Origin: Salvator merianae
Lineage: Eukaryota; Chordata; Lepidosauria; Squamata; Teiidae
Direction of reading: 5' to 3'
Assembly: GCA_003586115.2 (NCBI GenBank)
Contig: QVOM02000053.1
Location: forward strand, 8,454,032 to 8,518,031
DNA length: 64,000 bases
Below are positions 52,081-64,000 of this stretch, in pieces (position 1 is the first letter of the stretch; each line of letters opens with the position of its first letter). The notes below the pieces were generated by a model. The model ran no database searches, had not been told where the DNA came from, and saw nothing but the letters and a program-made list of their open reading frames with translations. The translations under genes and the position numbers were made by a program.

Positions 52081-55000
52081 ATCTGTGTTTCATCCATTGC
52101 CTTTCAAAGCATTCGTACCAAACTGAGAGTCCTCCTTCCGGCTTTCAGCTTCCTGCTGCATGTTACAACACGTGTTAATTTAATCAAGCATCCTGGGTGA
52201 ACAGTGAATCGTTTCTGTTTTTCCCATGATTCACATTTCACAATTCTATTCTAAGTGCTTAGGAAAAGGGAGTTTGGATACGGTTGTTAGCAGAACGTTA
52301 GTGGAATCTGTGCCTTTTCGAGGTATGGGTCAGATGTCACTCCTTACATCCAGTGCTTTCAAACTTAAAGAATAGAAATAATATCTTCTCGCATATCACA
52401 AATGTTGTTACATCTCTCTGTATCAGTGCAGAAACACAGGCTTAACACCTAACATGTATTCTGTGTTCTGTGCAGCAAGAAAGGACTACTGGAAAGATAT
52501 AATTAGAGTTATAAAATTAAGCAGTCAGAAGCTGTAGGGGGGAGGGAAAATCACAACTCCTATCATTTGTAAAAAGTGATCATGCTTGAACGAATAGTGT
52601 GTTTAAAATACTTTGAACAAAACTTTGAAGATTTTAATATGAAAGAATGCATAGATGATGCATGCTGCGTTTCCTTTCATTTGTAGGGGATGCTACAATC
52701 ACCGAAAGCTATCTTCTGAATTAAAACAATAACAACACATGTAGGAGAAAAACAGAAATAATATTTATCTTGCTAGGCTAGCAGTTTGAACGTTAAGATA
52801 AAAAAGTCCTGACCGATGTGTATTTAAATGCAAAATTCAGGAAACAAAATTGTGTGGGGACCTTGAAGATAAAAGCTCTTATGAACTACAGTGGCTTCAA
52901 ACAGGTGCAGGAATTTAGACACTTTTGTACAACTTTTGAGAAGAGTTAGAGTAAGAGTTAGCATGTAAAAATCAGCGACATGTATGATTGTCTGCATGTT
53001 GTCTAATTGCTTGTTAAACTATTTGAGCATTCCCATGGAATTTCCAGTTAGCCATCTGGAGATGATTTTGTGTAATCCTAACATGTTTTTAAAGTAAAGG
53101 TTCATACTTAGAAAGTAACAATCTCTTGACAACGTTTAAAACAGAAACAGAAATCCTAAACTTACACTCACTTCGCTTCCAAGGGGCAAGTATTCCTGAA
53201 ATATAGGAGGCATACTACGATTACTGACAGTGTTCTTTTTCCGTTCTTTTGCATTCTTTGGGGTGTTCATACAACAGCTGTGCATATTTTCTATGTATTT
53301 TATGTTCAGAACCCAATCCCTGTCAAGATAAAGATTTTTTTTCCCATGTCCTAATGTTTTAGAAGAAACTTTTAGAAATATCTGGTGCACTAATCTGTTT
53401 CCTCCACAACTATTTGCAGCTATATATTTTATTGAAATGTACTCTCTTTACCTTGAAATTTTCTGACGTAGGGTAGAATAGAAATAGTTTAAAGAGAGAA
53501 TTTTTTCTAGTATTTGCCAGACCTATCTTTAAAGCAAGTATCTGTCTTGTTTTCTTTGGTTGTGTTAGATTGTTTGGATTCTGATTGCTGCCATTTTGGC
53601 TGAACACACACACAAACATATGGGGAGGGGGAGGGAAGGAGGGAGGGAAGTATGATTTGTGTTGAAAAAACCACGTATGTTAGAATGTTTTGACTTCTTT
53701 GGAGAGCTTAACACAGTGTTTTCTTCAGATACCCCAAAATGAGCCTTAGATATTTAACATGTTAGTATGTGTGTATTTATTGCTAAAACCTTGAGAGAAT
53801 AACAACAAACGTTTTGCAAAGGTGATTCTGAATTTCATCTTACAGTGTCTGCACTTGGTTCCTTCATAAAACAATTAGAAAGATTTTTTATCTGTCTCCG
53901 AACCTACACATTTGCATTTAAAATCGTAAATCTCACTTTCATTACAAATCCTACAGGGTTTTTTTGTTTTTTTTTTAAAGAAATCAGTACCAGTAGTTCA
54001 ATGTTCTACACATTTCAATTTAGATTATAATCCCCTGTGTGGTTAAAGCCAAACCTGTCTTTTTTTTAACATCTTGAAAAAGAAGATCTTTCCAAATACT
54101 CAAGTTTCATGATGCGCAACTGCTTGTGTATCTGCATGAACCAAAATCAGTTAGCTTTCAATTATGACTATTTTATTTTTTTTAAAAAAATATTTCAGGT
54201 ATTCTTCAAAGTTTTGAAGGATTTTCTCTCCAACAGAAGGAGTTTCTCCAATTGTCTAGTTCGAAATAAGCTTTTTCTCTTCATTGCTTAAACTGGGGAC
54301 CATGATAAGCTAGTATTTTGAATAGTTGTTGTCCTCTAGATAAAAAAATCAAGCAATCCTTGGTTTTGCAAATATAACAGAGGGAGTTGTATTGTGAAAC
54401 TAATGCGTAGTAAATTAAAAACAAAACAGAACAATTGGGAGGGCAGTGCATATCATGTAGTATATGAACATCCAGTTCTTCAAAGTGAGAGATGTATTAA
54501 AACATAATTATTCATTTGTTACAAGAGCCTTTTGAAGGAGCTGGGATATTTTTGTTTTCTTTCTCAGCGTTTCTGGGTTAGGCATTGATAAAGAGACACA
54601 GAAGACTATATCACTAATTCATATTTTAAGTTTTGGAGAGCTCTTACTATTTGAATTCAGAAGTTAACTTTTTAAATAATTTATGGTAGCAATAATGCAT
54701 GTTTTTGTTATTGAATTCCATCTCTATAGTTCATCTAGTGAACCAAAATCTTCCCTCAACTAATTATAACTTACAGTATTTTCCCAGCAGTCTCACAATC
54801 AAATTATTCAAAATTGCGTTTCTTTATTGCATATTGCTAAAACCCAAGACAAGCAAATATCAAGATAATAAATAATTATTTATTGGAAATTATTACCTAA
54901 TATATAAGATTAACAGCTTGTAACTATTAAGATTAATACATGCGGTAAGCTGTATTTATTATACTTATTTTGCCATAAATATCTTTGCACAAAACATATG

Positions 55001-55600
55001 TTTATGTATTGCAATTAATGAGAAAAAGTGTAAGATTAACAATTTATGCTGCATTTTGCATTAGATTTATGTGCATTGTAAAACTTATTTATTGCACTTA
55101 TTAAAAGTATTTAATGATGGACTTTTAGGTGCTATATTTAATGTGCAAATATAAACTAAAGGAGTATTAAATTACAAAATGGAAAATCATAACTGAAGTC
55201 CAAAGATCTAACTGTTTTCTGCTGTAAATCTTTTTTAAAGTGATCAGCTCTTAGTTGCAGAATCTTAAAACAGTGTCCTTTTTAGAACATAATTTAGTTT
55301 GTAATCAGTTGCAAAGTGTGATAATTTAAAAAGGCGCTGTGCCTCCCTTAATGATAAATACAGCATGGCGCTCTCTTTATGGCAAATTTTTAAAACATGT
55401 GTTTGTGAATATGTGCATGTTTGAAAGAGAGAGAGAGAAGAAGAAGGAGGAGGAGGAGAGAAAAACAGCTTATTTGAGTTTAATTTTACAATTACTGAAA
55501 TGCCTTTATCCATGGGAGGAAATCTTTTTGTACCCTTTGCCACAAATTCTAGTTGTCTAGTACTAGTATTCTTCAATGAGTAAAATCAGTTTGCCAAAAC
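52081..55600. other. AT-rich repeat-poor block, possible conserved noncoding DNA
   Basis: About 3.5 kb without transposon signatures, the cleanest stretch outside the gene. Bases 54660-55260 are very AT-rich with dense TAAT/ATTA and TTTAT cores (for example GATAATAAATAATTATTTAT). A (GA)n tract lies at 55427-55462. No coding exon is recognised. Confidence 0.45.
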
Positions 55601-56023
55601 TAATTACAAACAACTTTATTTCCTGAAAGAGCTGGCCATGGGATGTCTTTAATTATCCAACTCCATTCTTTTTTTTTTAAAAAAAAAAGTAACAGAAAAC
55701 ACTTAAGCAAGAACTTTCTAAACCTCCAATTGGCTCTTCTTGAATACTTAAACAGAATTTCAACCTTCCTATTACACCTTCTGGCCAAGATTTTTGTTTT
55801 GGTTTGTTTAAAGGAAATCTTGTTTAAAGGAAGGCATTGTTTCTTCAACAATGCTGTCTTTCTAATGTTCAAAGCTGTGATGGGATGATGGAGCAGCTGG
55901 ATGAATGGGTGAAGTTTTGGGCTCCCTTTGAGGACCAGGAGTGATGACGTCTTGTTATAGTGGGGATATTTGTAGTTCAGGATTACAGTGTTGCATTGTT
56001 GAGGTTCTCTGCACTTGCATTCT

Positions 56024-56097
56024 TTTCTGCAGACCTTTTGCCACCAGACCAAGTAGCATCGTCAGCGCAAGTCTGGAGACAAAATGTCTGCAGAAAA
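56024..56097. mobile_element. Inverted repeat with hammerhead-like core
   Basis: CTTTTCTGCAGACCTTTTGC at the left pairs with ACAAAATGTCTGCAGAAAAG at the right; the arms total about 28 bp with a roughly 19-nt centre. On the minus strand the centre reads GCGCTGACGATGCTACTTGG followed by TCTGGTGGCAAAAGGTCTGC. Confidence 0.7.
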
Positions 56098-57105
56098 GGG
56101 AGCATGCTCAGAGAGACCCCAAGGATGCAACCGTGATGACATCACCTGCTGGAGTGCCACATGATTGAAAGGTTCTCCTTGCTGTGCCAAGGGAACAAGG
56201 GGATAACGAGGATGTCAAGTTGTGCCCTTATTATTCTGTAACAGATGAATACGAGGGAAGTCCTGGAGGGAAAGAATCAAGCAGAGATTTTCTGCCTCCT
56301 CCTTTGGAGTTCTTATTACAACCAGCAGATTAATTGGCAGCTCTCCCTCGTGAGATGGCATGCGTTTCTAATTGAAAGCTGACAGTTCCGCTGTCAGAAC
56401 ACAGCAGAAGTTCCTAATTGAACTTCGTCAGAGGCGAGTCCCGCAGTATTCAATGAAGCTTATGCCACGATCCAGAATTGATCAAGGATGCACAATTGGT
56501 TTCTTCTAGGCCGTGCATCCAGTTTCGTCAGAAGCACCTTGCTTGCCATGTCGAATGGTGCTTCCATGACTCCATTTTGGTGTGTGAAGGCACCCTGTGA
56601 AGCAGCAAATGCAGCACCTTTCCTGGCTACTCACCTTTGGATGCCTCACGCGGACATCATGCTCTTCAGAGGGCATCTTCTGCTACGGAAAGTGGCGGCT
56701 CGGTGCCTGAAGCTGTACATGCGAGTGCCTTGAATGGTAAGTGGAGACACCGCCTCAGTCAGTCCCAAGCAGCTGACTATTCCCATGGATATTGTGCCAA
56801 GCTGTCTGGTGGTAGATATATGAAATTAGGAGTGTTATCAGTATGCTTGGCTTTTGTTTGGGAAAAATGTTTGTGGAATCTTGTGGGGGTGAGGCAGTGA
56901 GTCAAGTGGGAGTATGTCCAGTGGTGGGTAAGGTCAAGGCCCTTAGCCCCATGCTGTTCTGCCAGCACCAGTGTGCACTTGGGTAATGTCAAGGATGCAT
57001 TTAGTCTCATGCTCTTCTGCCAGTGTCAATGGACAGATGACAGCAGGAAGTGTCTACAGAATTTCCTGGACTGTGGCTATGGATTCTCCATGGGGGATTT
57101 GCTTG
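56098..57105. other. Gene-free stretch
   Basis: No coding exon. Open frames at 56488-56900 lack any recognisable domain. Confidence 0.35.
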
Positions 57106-57109
57106 CTTG

Positions 57110-57195
57110 TTAGTTTATATGGCATATACCCTGCTTTTCTTCTGAAGAACTCAAAATGATGGTCATTCTTACCCTTCTCTTTTATGCTCACAAAA
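57110..57195 (-). mobile_element. L2/CR1-like LINE 3' end remnant
   Basis: On the minus strand, TTTTGAGTTCTTCAGAAGAA then AAGCAGGGTATATGCCATAT corresponds to the GGCGGGATATAAAT LINE terminus. Confidence 0.5.
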
Positions 57196-58610
57196 TCCTT
57201 CAAGATATGTAAGACCGAGAGAAAGTGACTGTTTGTGGTGGCCAGCTGGGGAAGGTGCTATTGAAAAAGGCACTTTTCTCATCTCCCTTTTGGAACACTG
57301 AGTCACCATTTTCTACAGCACCTCTGTGGAGGGTGTGAAGAAGCATCCTAACATAAGGTGCATCTGACGATGATCGTGCCAGCAAAGGGGCTGGCGTGAT
57401 TGCTGCAAAGCACCAGCTTTTTAAAAGGGCAAAATAGCAACGAATCTGAATCAGTTTGATTTGAACAGAGGTGGTGATGGTTCGGTTTAAATTCAGGCTG
57501 GTTGAACCACCTGGTTTGAACTGAATCTGTTTGGAAATTAAGTAAGTCGGCACATCTCTGGTACATCCCCTAATGAGACTGGGCTGAAACTTTAGATCCT
57601 GCCTCTCAGGGAAGAGGCATCACATATGCATGTTTACACACCTCCCGTCCTTGCAGGCTTCAGTGTCTGCTTCTGAAGATTCCCCTGGGCATTGAAGCTT
57701 GGAAGGACAGGAGCTGCATGGATATATACATGCACAGTTATATGCCCTTTCCCGCTGCTATGAAGATACAGCCTAAGGTCTTTCTAGCAGCCCTGGTAAT
57801 CATGGAGCTTGCATGGATCAGGAAACATAGGCACTGTGATTCAACAGTATTTTAGAAGTCAGTGATTCATCATCTCATCTCTGCTTTACAAAGCATTGCA
57901 TGGGAGAAGATTACTGATGCCAGTGTATCCATTTAGTTTTAATCTTCACCTGTTGATTATCAGTGAGACTAACTTGGGCAGGTATGTGTGGCACAGATAG
58001 ATACATAGATGTGCTTGTTGCTGCTCTTTTAAGCCTCTGGTGTTCATTTGAGTAAGAGGATGAAAACGCTGTTGATAATGATGAATGAAGTTGAGCCCTT
58101 TTATACCCCATGATTTTCAATGAGTAATAGATGCGTGATAAGTTGAATTAAACTTGTATGGGATTATAGTCCGTTACTATGCACACATACATATCCATCC
58201 TATATGGCCTGTTCCTGACTAATCCTGAGCATATTCCTCATGCAATGTTATTTCACTTTTGTATTAAAAATACATATATGGAGAAATAGAGGAAGGGACG
58301 AGTATAATTTAAATTTGGCTGTTGAACCAATAGAGTGAAGCTTCAGAGCCAGTGAACCAAAAAATTCTACTCTCTGCAGTGTTTGCACACAAAATGGCTT
58401 GGGATTTTCAAATGATATGTTAATGGGATGTGTTAAACCTGGATCTTTTGTAATTATGCTCTGATAGGAAAGAAATAATAATAATAAAAATTGGCCCAGA
58501 TCTTAATTTTAGCTACATGGAACTATGCAAGTTGGGAAATAGTCAGAGCCTCACTTGAAAGTTAAGGGCAGAAGAATATCTGTTCTAGATGGCATGAAGG
58601 CCAGTCTGTT
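57196..58610. other. Gene-free stretch
   Basis: Bases 57440-57560 share GAATCAGTTTGATTTGAAC-like text with 15305-15330, hinting at another dispersed repeat. No gene is seen. Confidence 0.35.
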
Positions 58611-58614
58611 CATC

Positions 58615-58690
58615 TGTTACTATATGCATTTTTATACCTCCTTCTACCTCATGGTCTCAAGGCAGTTTACAATTAAAATATTATAGTTAA
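58615..58690 (-). mobile_element. L2/CR1-like LINE 3' end remnant
   Basis: On the minus strand, GTAAACTGCCTTGAGACCAT then GGAGGTATAAAAATGCATAT is the usual GTAAACCGCC...GTATAAAAATG terminus. Confidence 0.6.
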
Positions 58691-58795
58691 AATATAACAG
58701 CATTTTGTTGCTAACTGTGTCTGGATAGGAACCTTGGGTACGCACAAGCAAGTAATAAAGAAAAGAGAAAAAAGGTGATTCCGCACCAGCTGGTA

Positions 58796-58901
58796 GACCA
58801 GGCCAGGCCAGACCGGTCCCGACCCGACCCGACGCGACCCGACCCGATCTGACCAGACCAGACCAGACCAGACCAGACCAGACCAGACCAGACCAGACCA
58901 G
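58796..58901. repeat. (GACCA)n pentamer array with (GACCC) variant block
   Basis: A degenerate GGCCA/GACCC section (58796-58848) passes into about 10 clean GACCA units (58852-58901). The plus strand is very C-rich and free of runs of T. Confidence 0.95.
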
Positions 58902-59511
58902 CAAGCTTACTAGAAGCCTTCCTATCACATGCTGGTGTGGACTAAGGAAGGCTAAGTCTGCTCTCATCTCTATTTATTGCCTGTTCACCAGTCTGTTTCT
59001 GGTTTCTGTTTCAAGTTTCCACTGCATTGGTCAATATAGCAGGGAATATAGCAGGAGGCCTTTATTCAAGAAGGGTTTAAATCTTGAAGGACACCACACA
59101 AGTACAATGTTCTATAGGGAATGTAAATACACCATTGCAAAACTCCACCTCCCATTCAACTGTAGGTATGAAAAGTTGTATGTGGATGTCCTGGGCATCA
59201 AAGCATTCCCATATGCACTACCCAGAAAACATGCTTGTTTGTTGCAGTTTCTGTACTTGGGCATTTGGGTCACAAGCACATAAGCAGGGAACATTCTCTG
59301 AGAAAGCAGGCAAGCCATAAACTGGCCAATGTATTTTGGTGCTGAATGAGGCTTTGGAATTCTCAATGAACTTCTGACGAGATGGATCTTGAAAACATGT
59401 AGCATGGGAATGGACCTCAATTATGCTGCTGTGCTGGGGTTAGAGGCACTCTGAGGAAATGAAGACAACTAAGGCTGTATCTACACACAGGGAAACGAAA
59501 AAGGGCCTCAA

Positions 59512-59872
59512 ATGCACGGCCCATCTAGTCCAGCATCCTGCCTCACGTAGTGGCCCACGGATTGCTTCTGGGCATTCTCAAGCAGAAGACAAAGGCAAAA
59601 CCTTCACCTGCTCTTGACTCCCTGCAGATGGTTTTACAGACATCTTGCCTGACTTTCCAACCTAGAGACAATACCTAGTCATCTATTCTAGTAGCCATTG
59701 ATACACCTGACCTCCATGAATCTGTCCAATCTGTTCTTAAAACTATTCAGGCTGCTTGCTGTCACCACCTCTTCCAGTAGTAGGTTCCATATATGGATGG
59801 TCCTCTGGATGAAAAAATACTTCCCCTTGTTGGACTTAACCCTCCTGCCCATCAGCTTCATCCTCCGTACGG
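59512..59872 (-). mobile_element. Family E: CR1/L2-like LINE 3' fragment
   Basis: GCCCATCTAGTCCAGCATCC, CACCTGCTCTTGACTCCCTG, ATCTGTCCAATCTGTTCTTA and ACTTCCCCTTGTTGGACTTA follow the order of the 39058 copy. It is truncated at its 5' plus-strand end. Confidence 0.8.
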
Positions 59873-59879
59873 TTTTAAG

Positions 59880-60290
59880 CCAAGACTAAGTCAAGGGTAT
59901 GATCTCTCTGTGTGTTGGACCAGAAGGAAATTGAGGCAACCCCATGGTTGACATGGAAGCCATGAATTCCCAAGCCAGTCCATGGAGGTACTCTCTGTAT
60001 GAAAGTTGAAGTCGTCCAGGAATAATGTCCCAGGGTTCCCCAGTAGCATGCTGGAGACCACTTCTACTAGCTCAGGGTGGCAGGGTGGATGATACATTAA
60101 CAGCATTCCCTATCTGTCTCTCTGTCTCTTGCATCAGATATAGAACTCACAGGGCACTCCAATGTGCAGGGATTTTTTGGTTACTGGGATGGTAGGTCCA
60201 TAAACCACAGCAACTCCTCCATTGTGACCCTCATGCCTGGCTTGATATTGCATTGATAACATACTCATTGTATTTAGTGGTAATAGATGG
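59880..60290 (-). mobile_element. L2/CR1-like LINE endonuclease fragment
   Basis: The minus strand encodes YHPPCHPELVEVVSSMLLGN followed by PGTLFLDDFNFHTESTS, the LINE apurinic-endonuclease block (YRPP ... LLGDFNxHxD). The catalytic Asp-Phe-Asn context is kept as DDFNFH, but the copy is short and interrupted. Confidence 0.8.
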
Positions 60291-61019
60291 GGTTTACATT
60301 TGGGGTCTTCTCTGTCCTATGGGTTTTGGGTGCTGGACATGTTTCTCATATGCTTACTCATAACAATTGCTTGTAAGAACCTGGATGACTTGGGACCACA
60401 CTGCCATAGAGAAAGCAATGTCTTTACCAGCAGATGGAGGGTATGAATAAGGAATAGGAAAGCCCAGCTTTGTATGGAGAAGGCCAGTTTCACTTTGGAA
60501 TATTATGGAGCAGCTGATGGCATTTTAATTGGGAGCCAGTGAAGGGGGCAGAGCCAAGCTGAATTAGAGCCAAAGCAGCATTTTTAAAAGGTCTTCTCTT
60601 TTTGAAGTTGGTGTCCTTCCTCTCACTGTTCCATATTTTCTTGTGCTGCACTGGTACTCCACAAATAGGGCAGGGCTGATAATTTGGCAACTTGTCGCTG
60701 ACTTGGAGCCAGAAAGTTCTAAACCAAAATCTCCAGTCTGATTCTAATTTTGGCTTTAATGAGGAAATTGAAAATGGATTTGTCTTTTAATTCCCTCCCA
60801 CCAGTTCACGCTTCCCTTCCCTAAACTAATGTAACTTTTTGCTTTAATTTCTGTTGCTCTTAAGGACACATCAGAGGATTCTCTTTGCAGAGCAAACCTC
60901 TGCTCTGTCTAAAGCTCTTTCATCATAGGACTGTGTGTTAAAGAACAGCTGACTACCGATTTTGATGTACTGAGTTTATTCTATTATTCTTTTGTTGTTG
61001 CAAACTGCTTCAGGGCTCA
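60291..61019. other. Gene-free stretch
   Basis: No recognised gene or repeat. Confidence 0.35.
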
Positions 61020-61115
61020 TATTTATTTATTTTTAAAATCATTTAGTCCAATTTATATCTTGCCCTATCACTGAACTTGTAATAGCAATACAAATTAACA
61101 AGTCAAGACAAAACA
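61020..61115 (-). mobile_element. L2/CR1-like LINE 3' end remnant
   Basis: The plus strand ATTTATTTTTAAAATCATTT then CCAATTTATATCTTGCCCTA is the reverse of a TAGGGCAAGATATAAATTGG terminus with an AT-rich tail. Confidence 0.55.
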
Positions 61116-61419
61116 AAACAAAAACAGTTTAACACCACAAAATTAGTGAAACTCAAAACCAGGCAGAGGGTTTTAAAATTAATGAACATTGAATAACTCA
61201 ATTAAATTCAATTAAATAACAAAAATCAAAAGAACTCAGAAATTAAGGAATGTCTGTGCTAAGAAAAGGCTTTGAAAGTTCAGTAGGATGGGAAAACACT
61301 TCAAACAAAACAAAGGGACATTTAGGATCCACTTGAAAGCTAGCACTTTGTGCCGTCTTGTGAAATCCCATGGTGGGATGTCTAATAATGTACATTTATA
61401 CAAATGTGTTGTTTTTAGG

Positions 61420-61600
61420 TACATTAAGTCATGTCATGTCTGACTCCTAGTTGACTGCATTGGCACCTCTATGCAGTTTTCTTGACAGAGATACAGAAGT
61501 GGTTTGTCATTGCCTACTTCTGGGTAGAGGCTGGGAATTGAACCAGCAACCGCCTGCTTTCCAGGCACTTTGGTCTTCCACCAAGCTACTCTGAGGTTAC
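61420..61600 (-). mobile_element. tRNA-derived SINE with BovB-like tail
   Basis: On the minus strand the order is CAGAGTAGCTTGGTGGAAGA, GCTGGTTCAATTCCCAGCCT (B box), AGAAGTAGGCAATGACAAAC, CACTTCTGTATCTCTGTCAA and GAAAACTGCATAGAGGTGCC. It is the best copy of the family also seen at 25965 and 50815. Confidence 0.85.
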
Positions 61601-62860
61601 TCAGAAGCAATTCTCACTGATTTCAACAGGACCTAGGTCCCACCAAGCATGCATAGGAAGCTAAACTCTTCTTGTCAGTGTCATTTTTGATGGAGAATTG
61701 ATGGAAAGAAAACTTGGGGAAATTGTTCAGGAATTATTTTGCTGCCCAACTCTTTAGTGGACAGTCCCATAAGAAAACCCTTTGATCCAGCGGTTACCCA
61801 TGGACTAGAACTGGCAATACAATAGGAAAGCAGCAAGGCTCCAATTGATTTTCATTTGCTGCTGCGTTATTCAATGTTCGTGGCCTATCTCCTGCTGGGA
61901 TTGGAAAGGAGGGGATGGTGCAGAATCCCTAACGCTCTCAGAATGCAGGAACATAGGAAGATGCCTATGTTTCAGTAATGGGCAAAAACTGACCATGGTG
62001 CTTTCTCTGTATAGCCAATTTATTTTTTATTTTTCTCAGGAAGTTTAACATCTCTCCCATTTTTCCTGATAATCTGTATTCATGTTAAGATTTTTTCCTC
62101 TTTGTGTGTATGTGTTTGTGAAAAGAAACACCAATATCAGCTTCCATCTGGCAGGCTTCTTCTCTGTAGATCTCTCTAGCAAGGCAGTTTCTGATTTGGC
62201 AGTATCACAGGCAATGACATTATCTCTCTATGGCTTAAAAAAAAAATAAAAACCCATAAAGGCAAAAAGGGAGAAAAATGTCACTAGTCTGAAGGTGAAC
62301 TTCAGTTGCAATGTCTTACACAGTCTCCACACCATCTTATCTTTGTTAAGCAAGTTTAGATCGTGCAACAGTTGTCCAAAGGCTGATGTGCCCAAAGAAG
62401 TTATATAAATATGCATGTCATACTGCTGCTTTCTATTTGCTCAACATTTCAAATCTTGCTCTAGTGTGGAGGCTGAGTTAACAGTAGCTTTCTTTTTCAT
62501 CCTTGAATAATGTGGAAGAAGTAGGGATTTTATTAACCTGGGATACCTTCTATTAAAGGGAAAGTGACATACTGTTGCAAACTGACAGGCTTAAATGTTG
62601 ACATAGCCTGTCATTTCTAACTTATCTTCCTCTAAGGAGCTGTCTGTGGTGCTGAACTATAGCCTTTGCATTCACTGTCTATGAGTTTCGGTGAGTTTCA
62701 ATTCTTCTTGTTGGAATTACGCTGCAGTGATGCCTAATGGTTGGTAGTTAATAAAAGGAATATTCTTTCTACAATCCTAGATTTTCTCTACGGAACAAAA
62801 AGCGTTGTTGATTAAGTTACCCAGAGAAAACTCGTGGTCAGAATTAAATTGATTTGCAGT
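61601..62860. other. Gene-free stretch
   Basis: No recognised gene or repeat; an A-run lies at 62236-62250. Confidence 0.35.
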
Positions 62861-62864
62861 GGCT

Positions 62865-62990
62865 TTTATTATTAATTTATTTGTATTTTTGTCCTGTCCT
62901 GCCCTATACCCAAAGGTCTCACTAAAACACTAAACCCACTAAAAACAATAACAGTGCTTGAAAGTAGGGGGGGAATCTGCTTCCTCAGAG
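62865..62990 (-). mobile_element. L2/CR1-like LINE 3' end remnant
   Basis: On the minus strand, CTTTGGGTATAGGGCAGGAC then AAAAATACAAATAAATTAAT is the usual terminus and tail. Confidence 0.6.
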
Positions 62991-64000
62991 TGAACAGGTG
63001 CATCTTCACTAATGTTCTAATCTCCTTCTTAAAACTTCTGTGGAAGTCCAAAGGCTAGTTATCACATTTTCATTTTAATTTTAGTCAATTTGTTATGCTT
63101 TTCTCAAGGTATTCTCCCTCTCACTGAGTTTTCCTTTGCAACAATGTTGGAGAAGGAAATTTGATAACAGCAGATGAAGACAACAGAAAGGCACTGAACT
63201 TTGGCTGATGAGTGTTATTACAAATGGAGCTATGAGATTCTGTGAAATGTCACTGTGTGATAACAGTTTCACTTTCAGGAGAACTGTACAAAATAAAGAT
63301 GGCTGGGCAAAAGATCTGGCTGCATTTATTTTCACTCTCATGGCAGCATGGAAAAGAAAGCAAGAGAAAGGCAGTGTATGAAAGAATCCTAACTTTAGAG
63401 GAGACATCCTCAGCTTCAGGGATATAGATGAGAATTTGTTGTTTTATGGTGGCATGTGGGCTCCCAGAACCCACCATGTCACCTAGGTGAGAACATTCTC
63501 ACCAAGCTGTCCATGGCATAATCTGTGATGGTTTTATGGGTGCTTCTAGTTACTGAATAAGCTTTTTGGCCAAGCTGTCCCAACCTGGTGCCTTCAGATT
63601 TTGCCAGGGAATATGCATCAGATGCTAGTCAAGGATGATGCACACCACTGACTTTAGGAAACCCCAAGACTGGAGATGGAAGGTTGATCTTGATTCTTTA
63701 AAATGATCTAAGCTTTGTATTTGAGGCCAAGGTAGGCCTGTCATGATAACCAACTGGAATGGCAAAGTGACCTTATTCAGAAACATATCAGGAGTGAAAG
63801 AATGATCTAAATTTTGCATATTCCCTTAATAGATTCAATTTTAGTCCCCAGTGTTATTTTTGAACCGTTTTTTCCCAGTGAATTTATTGACATGGTGGTG
63901 CCTAGCGCAGCTCTGGGTTTGTGTTTTTTTGCATCATCCTTTTGTCTTCAAGCATATTCACCAGCCGCTTAATTTGTCATAGCCCTGGAGGTATCAAAAC
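62991..64000. other. Gene-free stretch to window end
   Basis: No recognised gene, repeat family or regulatory element. Confidence 0.35.

Noticed and set aside
55600..56052. 150-codon minus-strand open frame
   Set aside because: No family resemblance; it runs through an A/T homopolymer (55671-55688) and into the hairpin repeat.
58644..58967. Trp-Ser-Gly-Leu-Val repeat protein
   Set aside because: Reading of the GACCA pentamer array; any frame through a pentamer without stops appears open.
61420..61600. Functional tRNA gene
   Set aside because: The B-box-like GGTTCAATTCC is part of a SINE with a BovB-like tail; no acceptor stem pairs.

Overview
The window looks like nuclear DNA from a squamate reptile, probably a lizard. 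It has one spliced vertebrate gene with GT-AG introns. The rest is rich in squamate-type repeats: a Sauria-type tRNA SINE, SINEs with BovB-like tails, a BovB/RTE LINE 3' end, many L2/CR1-like LINE fragments, and several families of short DNA transposons with GGCC ends. There is no prokaryotic gene organisation, CRISPR array or operon. Species cannot be named from sequence alone.

The gene is ZNF507 on the minus strand. Its complete coding sequence can be assembled from six exons between 10732 and 4661. It encodes 973 aa with ten C2H2 zinc fingers in three clusters: three N-terminal, six central, and one at the extreme C terminus. All exon phases fit. The first coding exon alone holds 699 codons. 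Bases 1-4660 are AT-rich, nearly repeat-free and most likely 3' UTR plus downstream flank. A CpG island at about 17990-18910 is the probable promoter, about 7.8 kb upstream of the start codon, so the first intron is long and carries LINE fragments.

From about 18.9 kb to 64 kb I see no convincing protein-coding gene. In human the same side of ZNF507 is a large gene-poor interval towards TSHZ3, and the layout here is consistent with that. This part is a mosaic of three or more DNA-element families, some with recognisable target-site duplications and one with a nested insertion. It also holds L2/CR1-like LINE fragments (reverse transcriptase, endonuclease and 3' ends), SINEs and microsatellites. 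Between these lie repeat-poor AT-rich stretches, notably 52.1-55.6 kb, that could hold conserved regulatory elements.

The most unusual signals are these: two inverted-repeat elements with decayed hammerhead-ribozyme-like cores (50.06-50.31 kb and 56.02-56.10 kb), probably of Penelope-like origin; a 113-bp near-perfect tandem duplication inside the promoter CpG island; a roughly 150-bp hairpin element inside a short ZNF507 intron; and a perfect 19-bp-arm palindrome in intron 1. No clearly new protein system is visible.
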